Shown here: positions 1 to 5,325 of the stretch, one piece after another | Position numbering within the stretch: position 1 is the first letter of the stretch | How the letters are laid out: each line of letters opens with the position of its first letter | Source of the DNA: CAYSLC01 sp964431545 | GTDB taxonomy: Bacteria > Desulfobacterota > Desulfobacteria > Desulfobacterales > JAABSP01 | Direction of reading: 5' to 3' | NCBI GenBank assembly: GCA_964431545.1 | Contig: CAYSLC010000310.1 | Coordinates: 1-5,325 of the forward strand | Length of the DNA: 5,325 nucleotides | The notes under the pieces: generated by a model | Seen by the model: only the letters and a program-made list of their open reading frames with translations | Told to the model about the DNA's origin: nothing | The model's database searches: none | Program-made: the position numbers and the translations under genes

Positions 1-3000
1 TCCAACGCGGCATCCGAATCATACTCTTCCAGGGCGTCGGCGATGGCCTGGATCTCCGGAGCCGGTCCCACCATCCCTTTCAACGCCATGAGTCCGGCCC
101 TCGCCCCGGCCACGTCCACTTCGAGCAGCTCCGCCAGTTCATCCAGCCGCCGTCCCACCTCATTCCGGTCGATTTGACCTCCCGGGGCCCCGCTCTCCAC
201 TGGCGGGTCTTCCACCGCCGCCGCGGAAAGAGGTCGGATGGCGTCCAGCACCGCCCGCAGATGCGTTTCCGCCTCATCGAGCAGGGGGCGTACTTTGATC
301 AGGTCGGATTTCTTCAGGGCGAACTCCACCGCCTCCATGGCGCGGTAGAGGTCATCGGCGCCGATGTTCCCGGCCACCCCTTTGACGGTGTGCGCCAGCT
401 TCGCGGCCGTCTCCGGGTCGCAGTTTTCCAGGGCCGTCCGGATCTCTTCCACGGCGTTCCGGTTGTTGCGGAAAAACTTGATCAGAATCTTGCGATAGAC
501 ATCCGGATTGCCGCCGACCCGCTCCAGGCCCGCCGGGATGTCGATCCCGGCCAGTGACGTCGGCAGGGCCCCTTCCGTTCCTTCCCCGCCGCTCCGGTCC
601 GCCTCCCCGGGCAGGTCCCGCCGGCCCGGCGGGATCCAGCGTACCAGGGCCTTGAACAATTCTCGGGGGTTGACCGGCTTGGTCACATAATCGTTCATCC
701 CGGCCGCCAGGCATCTCTCCCGCTCTCCCGCCAGGGCATGGGCCGTCATGGCGATGACGGGGAGATCCCCCAGTTTCCGGATTTCCGCGGTGGCCGTGTA
801 GCCGTCCATCTCCGGCATCTGGATGTCCATCAGCACGGCGTCATAGGGCCGGGAGCCGGCGGCCCCATCGCCGGCCGACCTCTGCCGGATCATTTCCACC
901 GCCTCCCGCCCGTTGGGGGCCGATTCGACGAAAAACCGCTCCGCGGCCAACAGCTCCTCGGCCACCTGCCGGTTGATCTCATTGTCCTCCGCCAGCAGGA
1001 TAGCGGCGCCCCGGATGTCGTCGAGCCCCGGAATCTCCCGCCCGGCGTGCGGGTCGGCCTCGAAATTCCGGGCCACCTCCTTTCCGAAGGCCCGGAGAAT
1101 GGCGTCGAACAGCAGGGACGGGTTGACCGGCTTGGTCAAAAACCCCTCCAGGCCGATGCGCCGCGCCGCTTCCCGGTTTTCATCGATGCTGTAGGCCGTC
1201 ACCATCAAAATGCCCGGAATCCGGCCCAGCTTCGGATGCAACTTGATCTGTTCGGCCGCATCCAGCCCATTCATGCCGGGCATCTTCCAGTCCATCAGAA
1301 TCAGATCGAACGCCTCGTCCTGTGTCGCCGCTTCCAGGATGTCGATGGCTTCCCGGCCGGAGCCGGCCGCCACCGCGGTGAATGAAAAGGATTCCAGCAT
1401 CCCGCACAGGATCTCCCGGGCCGTGGGGTTGTCATCCACCACCAGCACACGCATCTCTTTCAACTCATCGGGCAGAGCGTACGACTTCCGTTCGAGCGTC
1501 TCCCCCAGGCCGAAACGGGCCGTGAAGGTGAAGGCGCTCCCCTGGTTCGGGACGCTCTCCACGTCGATGCGCCCGTCCATCAGGTTCACCAGATGCTTGC
1601 AGATGGCCAGCCCGAGGCCCGTGCCGCCGAACCGGCGGGTGATGGAGCCGTCCGCCTGGGTGAAGGGCTTGAAGAGCCGGCCCATCTGTTCCGGGCTCAT
1701 GCCGATGCCGGTGTCCGCGACCCGGCATTTGAGGCGAACCACGCCGGGGTCGGCCGCATCCAAAGTGTGTTCCACCCGGATGATGACCTGCCCGGATTCC
1801 GTGAACTTCACGGCGTTGTTGGCCAGGTTGGTGAGGACCTGCCCCAGGCGGAAGGGATCGCCCACCAGATTTCGGGGGACCTCCGGGCCGATGTCCAGCA
1901 GCAGCTCCAGCCCCTTCTCTTCCGTCTTGACGCTCAGCACGGTGATGAGGTTTTCGATGACGTCATCGAGATTGAATTCGACCGACTCCATGGAGATCTT
2001 CCCGGCCTCGATCTTCGAAAAGTCGAGGATGTCGTCGATGACGCCCAGGAGCGTGGCCCCGGCCGCATGGATCTTCTTGAAATAATCCCGCAGTTTGGGC
2101 GGCATCTCCTGGCGCAGGGCCAGGTCCGACAGGCCGATGACGCCGTTCATGGGGGTGCGGATCTCATGGCTCATGGCGGCCAGGAAGTCGCTCTTGGCCT
2201 GGTTGGCCGATTCGGCGGCCACCTTGGCCCGCTGCAAGTCCGCCTCGACCTTCCGCCGCGCCGAAATTTCCGCTTCAAGGTTCCGGGTGCGCTCGGCCAC
2301 CCGCTCCTCCAGGTGTTCGATCGATTCCCGGAGTTGCCCGGTCATCTTGTTGAAGGCCCGGGCCATGAACCCGATTTCATCTTCGGTGACGACTTCGGCC
2401 CGCTGGCTCAGGTCGCCGCCGGCCACCTTGATGGCGGTCTCGGCCACGGACCGCACCGGCTTGGTGATCCGCCGGGCCAGCAGATAGACCCCGGCGCCCA
2501 TCATCAGCGCGATGAAGGCGCCGATGAGGATCACCATCCCCGCCAGGCGGTTCGCCAATGCAAAGGCCTCGTTTTTGCCCATCTCCGCGGCCAGGGCCAC
2601 GTCATGTTCGTTCAGCCAGCGGTAGACGCCCACCACGGGCGCTCCGGCGTAGTTGCGGAAGAGACCGGACGCATTCTCCCCCTCCAGGGCCGTCTTGATC
2701 CCCCCCGGCATCCGGCCCGGCGCGTCCCCCTTTTCGGAGGCCGGTGGGCCCCCATGCCGGGTATCGGTGATCAGGGCGCCGTGCTGATCCACCAGGTAGG
2801 TTTCCCCGGTTCGGCCGAGTCCGGCCCGCTCCTTGAACAGGCGGTTCATGTGAAGCAGGTTCAGGTGCGACGCCAGCACGCCGATGCGGCGGCCGTTGCG
2901 GTCGAACAGGGGCGTGGCGATGGTGATGGTGAGTTTTCCGGAAACCGGGGAGACATAGGCGTTCTGCACATAGGTCATGGACCGGCCCCGGGTGAAATAG

Positions 3001-3434
3001 GGAAGTTCCGCGCACGACAGGCCCTCGTTGCTCTTTTCGGTGGAGAACATGATCCCGCCCCGGGTGTCGAGCACGAAGAGTTCCTCCGTGTTGTAGGTCC
3101 GGGACGCCACGAAGGACAGGTATTCGGACAATATCCGATAGGCGGCCCGGTATTCGGACGCGGATGGCGCATGTCGGCCCAGGATGCCGGCCTGGGCCCG
3201 CACCTCCGGCAGCCAGGCGAGGAAGGTGATCTCCGCGCGCTGATCTTCGATCCATCGGTTGAGGGCATCCGTCTTGAAGGCGGCAATGGCTTCGAGGCGT
3301 TCGAAGACCGAATTTTTGAGGGCCTCGGTGGCCTGAACGTAGACCAGGTATCCGGTCAGCCCCACGCCGATCAGCGACAGGAAGAGAAAATAGAGAACCA
3401 GCCGCGCCATCAGGCTTTTCTTGAGAAACCTCAT
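1..3434 (-). CDS. Hybrid sensor histidine kinase (Cache-HAMP-HisKA-HATPase-REC-REC-Hpt), 3' end cut by window edge
   Basis: Inner-membrane sensor kinase that autophosphorylates on histidine and passes phosphate through an internal relay. I translated 1144 residues in one open frame without a stop or frameshift. TM1 spans about residues 11-33. A periplasmic region of about 264 residues follows, with Cache-like features (a PYF...YVSP stretch, then a second GETYLVD repeat unit). TM2 spans about 298-319, HAMP about 320-373 (ITKP, DEIG) and a coiled coil about 373-415, with no PAS domain. HisKA has MSHEIRTPMNG with His423. The ATPase shows the N box (Asn540), G1 DTGIGM (574-579) and G2 GGTGLGL (603-609). 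REC1 has Asp667/Asp668, acceptor Asp715, Thr746 and Lys768. REC2 has Glu816/Asp817, acceptor Asp870, Thr897 and Lys919. Hpt has AHTVKG with His1015. A predicted helical tail continues to the edge, and similar tails usually end soon after this point. The start ATG has a Shine-Dalgarno 8 bases upstream and places TM1 at the N-terminus. The gene follows the binding-protein gene by 34 bases. The ligand and the final phosphate acceptor are unknown. Confidence 0.95.
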   Translation of the reverse strand, partial: MRFLKKSLMARLVLYFLFLSLIGVGLTGYLVYVQATEALKNSVFERLEAIAAFKTDALNRWIEDQRAEITFLAWLPEVRAQAGILGRHAPSASEYRAAYRILSEYLSFVASRTYNTEELFVLDTRGGIMFSTEKSNEGLSCAELPYFTRGRSMTYVQNAYVSPVSGKLTITIATPLFDRNGRRIGVLASHLNLLHMNRLFKERAGLGRTGETYLVDQHGALITDTRHGGPPASEKGDAPGRMPGGIKTALEGENASGLFRNYAGAPVVGVYRWLNEHDVALAAEMGKNEAFALANRLAGMVILIGAFIALMMGAGVYLLARRITKPVRSVAETAIKVAGGDLSQRAEVVTEDEIGFMARAFNKMTGQLRESIEHLEERVAERTRNLEAEISARRKVEADLQRAKVAAESANQAKSDFLAAMSHEIRTPMNGVIGLSDLALRQEMPPKLRDYFKKIHAAGATLLGVIDDILDFSKIEAGKISMESVEFNLDDVIENLITVLSVKTEEKGLELLLDIGPEVPRNLVGDPFRLGQVLTNLANNAVKFTESGQVIIRVEHTLDAADPGVVRLKCRVADTGIGMSPEQMGRLFKPFTQADGSITRRFGGTGLGLAICKHLVNLMDGRIDVESVPNQGSAFTFTARFGLGETLERKSYALPDELKEMRVLVVDDNPTAREILCGMLESFSFTAVAAGSGREAIDILEAATQDEAFDLILMDWKMPGMNGLDAAEQIKLHPKLGRIPGILMVTAYSIDENREAARRIGLEGFLTKPVNPSLLFDAILRAFGKEVARNFEADPHAGREIPGLDDIRGAAILLAEDNEINRQVAEELLAAERFFVESAPNGREAVEMIRQRSAGDGAAGSRPYDAVLMDIQMPEMDGYTATAEIRKLGDLPVIAMTAHALAGERERCLAAGMNDYVTKPVNPRELFKALVRWIPPGRRDLPGEADRSGGEGTEGALPTSLAGIDIPAGLERVGGNPDVYRKILIKFFRNNRNAVEEIRTALENCDPETAAKLAHTVKGVAGNIGADDLYRAMEAVEFALKKSDLIKVRPLLDEAETHLRAVLDAIRPLSAAAVEDPPVESGAPGGQIDRNEVGRRLDELAELLEVDVAGARAGLMALKGMVGPAPEIQAIADALEEYDSDAAL

Positions 3435-3442
3435 GGTGGAAT

Positions 3443-3449
3443 TCCTTTT
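3443..3449 (-). promoter_or_regulatory. Ribosome binding site of the hybrid kinase
   Basis: The minus strand reads AAAAGGA here, 8 bases before the ATG whose first base is 3434. This supports that start over the in-frame ATG at codon 9, which would begin just before the first membrane segment. The site lies in the 34-base gap after the binding-protein stop codon, so the kinase has its own translation start within a presumed shared transcript. Confidence 0.7.
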
Positions 3450-3468
3450 GCCGCGGTCAAGGCCCTTG

Positions 3469-4413
3469 TCAATATTGTTTCAAGGCGCGAAAATCGAAGG
3501 CCGCGGCCGGCGTGGTGACATCCACGTCGAAATCGAAATGTTTTTCGGCCAGCCGTTTCAGCGTGCCGTCCGCGTGGAGCTGGTCGATGATCTCCGTCAC
3601 CTTTTCCACCAGCGGAATCGGGTCGCCGCGCTGCTTCTTGTCCACGGCCGGGGCGATATAGGTGTAAAACAGGGGGGCGCCGAGGGGCTTGACGGGAACG
3701 CCCTCCGCGAGGGCCGTGCTTCCCAGGAAGATGTCCGCCAGCACGGCGTCGATTTTCACCCCGTCGCCGGCGGCCAGTTCCCTGAAGAGATCGTTCAGGT
3801 TGTTGGGATCATAGGCGATGATTTCCGGGTTTTTCACTCGGTATTCGAGGTCCTGGCCCGGCAGGGTCAGGGTCCCTTCCAGGTAATACTCGAAGATGCA
3901 GCCGGCGCAGGTGCCGACCCTTTTTCCGGACAAATCCCCGGGACGGCGGTAGGTGGCGTTGTCCTTATGGATGTAGAGGATGGACGGTTCGGCGATGTAG
4001 GGCCGGGCGTAATACAGGGCCTCCATTCGTTCCACGGTGATGGAGACGGAGGCGAAGGCGATGTCCCATCGGTCCGCCCATCTTCCGCCGATCACTTCAT
4101 ACCAGGCCGGGGTGGCGAAACAGGGCTCGACCCCGAGTTTTTCGGCGACGATCCGCGCCACGTCGATGTCATACCCGTGGAATTCATCCAGCGTATACTC
4201 GTTTGAGAAGCACCGCGTATCGGACGACCGGGCCGCCCCTCTTTTCAATTGTGAGCGGGGTTCGGAATCCGGGTGGGTGGCCACGATGATCTTGCCCCGT
4301 TTCAGGATCTCCGCAAGTTTGTCCTTGCCCGCGGCGTCCGCGTCCCCCGCCGGATGGATGACCATGGACAGCCACAGCGCAGCCGCCAGTCCCGTGATGG
4401 ATGCCTTCCCCAT
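3469..4413 (-). CDS. Periplasmic solute-binding protein, family 3 (polar amino acid type)
   Basis: Complete 314-residue exported protein that should bind a small solute in the periplasm. Residues 1-27 look like a signal peptide: Lys3, a hydrophobic stretch about 6-19, and an ADA-A cleavage site near 27/28. There is no lipobox cysteine. GYDIDVARIVAEKL at 80-93 fits the family-3 binding-protein signature. SITVER with Arg129 and the ADIF stretch with Asp227 lie where family members use Arg and Asp to hold the carboxylate and amino groups of an amino acid, so an amino acid-like ligand is likely but inferred. The only four cysteines are Cys68, Cys98, Cys169 and Cys172, the last two as a CAGC motif in the second lobe. 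No transporter permease or ATPase is adjacent. The neighbours are a cyclase and a sensor kinase, which suggests a sensory role or uptake with distant partners. Length is slightly above the usual 250-280 because of a longer loop at about 50-75. Confidence 0.9.
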   Translation of the reverse strand: MGKASITGLAAALWLSMVIHPAGDADAAGKDKLAEILKRGKIIVATHPDSEPRSQLKRGAARSSDTRCFSNEYTLDEFHGYDIDVARIVAEKLGVEPCFATPAWYEVIGGRWADRWDIAFASVSITVERMEALYYARPYIAEPSILYIHKDNATYRRPGDLSGKRVGTCAGCIFEYYLEGTLTLPGQDLEYRVKNPEIIAYDPNNLNDLFRELAAGDGVKIDAVLADIFLGSTALAEGVPVKPLGAPLFYTYIAPAVDKKQRGDPIPLVEKVTEIIDQLHADGTLKRLAEKHFDFDVDVTTPAAAFDFRALKQY

Positions 4414-4418
4414 AACCG

Positions 4419-4424
4419 CCTCCC
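4419..4424 (-). promoter_or_regulatory. Ribosome binding site of the solute-binding protein
   Basis: The minus strand reads GGGAGG five bases before the ATG whose first base is 4413. The match is strong and agrees with the signal peptide that begins right after this start. The 52-base gap between the cyclase stop and this start shows no convincing terminator hairpin or promoter by eye, which fits read-through from the cyclase gene. Confidence 0.75.
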
Positions 4425-4465
4425 GAACGTCAATGTTTCGGTACGACCCGGTGAACCCGTTTTGC

Positions 4466-5325
4466 CTACAACGTCGCGCCGTTCACCTGATTTCGCCCGT
4501 TTTTCTTGGATTGAAAGAGCATGCCGTCCGCCGTGTCGATGAAATACTCCAGGGAGATGGCCGGCGTCGGGGCGCGTACCGTGGCGATGCCGAGACTCAT
4601 GGTGACATGGGGCGCGGTTTCGGAATGGTCATGGGGAATGTTCAGGCCGGCGACCGCTCCTCTCAGCCTTTCCGCCATGTGTCGGGCCCCTTCCGGGTCG
4701 CTTTCCGCCAGAATGACGGCGAACTCTTCGCCCCCGTACCGTCCGATGAAATCGCCGGGCCGCTGAAGCGTGTTTTTCAGGGCCTCGGCCACCTTTTTCA
4801 GACAGTCATCTCCTCGGGCATGTCCGTAATTGTCGTTGAACAGCTTGAAATGGTCGATGTCGAGCATGATCAGGGAGAGCGGTGTCCCGGTCCGCCCCAT
4901 GCGCCGCCATTCGAGGTCGAGGATTTCATCGAATTTCCGTCGGTTGGGAATATGGGTCAGCCCGTCGATGGCGGCGAGGGTCTCCAGCATGTCGCTCTTC
5001 TTTTTCAGGCTCAGATGGGTGTTGACCCTCGCCTTCACCACGATCGGCTGGAAGGGCTTGCTGATGAAATCCACCGCGCCGATGCTGAAGGCCTTGACTT
5101 CGTCCAGGGCCTCGGACAGGGCCGTGATGAAGATGACCGGAATGTTCCGGGTCGCCTCGCCTTCCTTCAGTCTCCGGCAGACTTCGTATCCGTCCATGTT
5201 CGGCATGATGATATCGAGCAAAATCAAATCCGGCGGGTTTTTGGCCGCCATTTTCAGGCATTTTTCACCGTCCCGGGCCGCGGCCACCATGTAGTCGTCC
5301 TTGAACAGAGAGACCAGGATGTCGA
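4466..5325 (-). CDS. Response regulator diguanylate cyclase (REC-GGDEF), 5' end cut by window edge
   Basis: Cytoplasmic enzyme that joins two GTP into cyclic di-GMP, controlled by phosphorylation of its receiver. The open frame runs off the right edge. The ATG at 5290 is not the true start, because the codons before it (DILVSLFKDDY) continue a normal receiver fold. 285 residues are visible. The receiver shows acceptor Asp at 5213-5215 in LLDIIMPNMDGYEV and the conserved Lys at 5057-5059 in SKPF. Its first strand and acidic pair lie outside the window. A short linker leads into DGLTHIPNRR and DIDHFKLFNDNYGH, typical of GGDEF domains. The active-site loop is RYGGEEF (GGEEF at 4721-4735), the catalytically competent form. 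An RPGD inhibitory site (4751-4762) sits exactly five residues before it, so product feedback inhibition is expected. The protein ends with the usual KKNGRNQV motif. No EAL or HD-GYP domain is present. A further receiver or other domain upstream cannot be excluded. Confidence 0.94.
   Translation of the reverse strand, partial: DILVSLFKDDYMVAAARDGEKCLKMAAKNPPDLILLDIIMPNMDGYEVCRRLKEGEATRNIPVIFITALSEALDEVKAFSIGAVDFISKPFQPIVVKARVNTHLSLKKKSDMLETLAAIDGLTHIPNRRKFDEILDLEWRRMGRTGTPLSLIMLDIDHFKLFNDNYGHARGDDCLKKVAEALKNTLQRPGDFIGRYGGEEFAVILAESDPEGARHMAERLRGAVAGLNIPHDHSETAPHVTMSLGIATVRAPTPAISLEYFIDTADGMLFQSKKNGRNQVNGATL

Noticed and set aside
3458..3468. Short palindrome CAAGGCCCTTG between the binding-protein and kinase genes, considered as a terminator or operator
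   Set aside because: It has only five-base arms around a single central base, too little loop for a hairpin, and no U-run follows. A chance match is likely.
3466..3471. TTGACA on the minus strand just after the binding-protein stop, considered as a -35 box for the kinase
   Set aside because: No TATAAT-like hexamer lies about 17 bases downstream; the sequence there is AAAAGG, which is the ribosome binding site.
1593..3518. Open frame of 641 codons on the plus strand
   Set aside because: It lies opposite the hybrid kinase, whose minus-strand frame has an unbroken set of recognisable domains. GC-rich coding DNA often leaves long antisense frames. Its product is low-complexity, rich in His, Gly, Asp and Arg, with no domain I can recognise.
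3421..4206. Open frame of 261 codons on the plus strand
   Set aside because: It is antisense to the solute-binding protein gene and its product shows no recognisable motif. The minus-strand frame has a signal peptide, the family signature and a good ribosome binding site.
4414..4465. Possible terminator or promoter in the gap between the cyclase and binding-protein genes
   Set aside because: I saw repeated CGGGT words but no stable hairpin with a T-run and no paired promoter boxes.
5288..5290. ATG at 5290 as the start of the cyclase
   Set aside because: It falls inside the receiver domain. The frame stays open and receiver-like to the window edge, so the true start lies outside.

Overview
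The window is GC-rich. It carries three genes packed head to tail on the minus strand, in the order diguanylate cyclase, periplasmic solute-binding protein, large hybrid histidine kinase. Gaps of 52 and 34 bases separate them, so they probably form one operon read from right to left. The first gene runs off the right edge of the window (its 5' end is missing). The last runs off the left edge (only its final residues are missing). The protein style, especially the long Cache-HAMP hybrid kinase with two receiver domains and an Hpt domain, suggests a Gram-negative environmental bacterium, perhaps of the Desulfobacterota (former Deltaproteobacteria). That taxonomic guess comes from general resemblance only.

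Right part (4466-5325): a response regulator with a receiver (REC) domain followed by a GGDEF domain. It has an intact GGEEF active-site motif and a correctly spaced RxxD inhibitory site, so it should make cyclic di-GMP. Middle (3469-4413): an exported family-3 solute-binding protein, as used in polar amino acid uptake. No permease or ATPase gene is beside it, and its only four cysteines are arranged in a suggestive way. Left part (1-3434): a 1144-residue visible portion of a membrane-bound sensor kinase, with the order TM1, periplasmic Cache-type sensor, TM2, HAMP, coiled coil, HisKA, HATPase, REC1, REC2, Hpt, helical tail. All the phosphotransfer residues are present.

A plausible reading is one signalling unit. 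The binding protein and/or the kinase's periplasmic domain senses a small molecule. Phosphate then moves His423 -> REC -> His1015 of Hpt and on to a separate receiver, for which the REC-GGDEF protein is the obvious local candidate. The output would be a change in cyclic di-GMP. Each component belongs to a well-known family, and I see no mobile element, RNA gene, CRISPR array or clearly unprecedented system. Intergenic DNA is under 60 bases at each junction, so no stretch over 300 bases lacks a gene.
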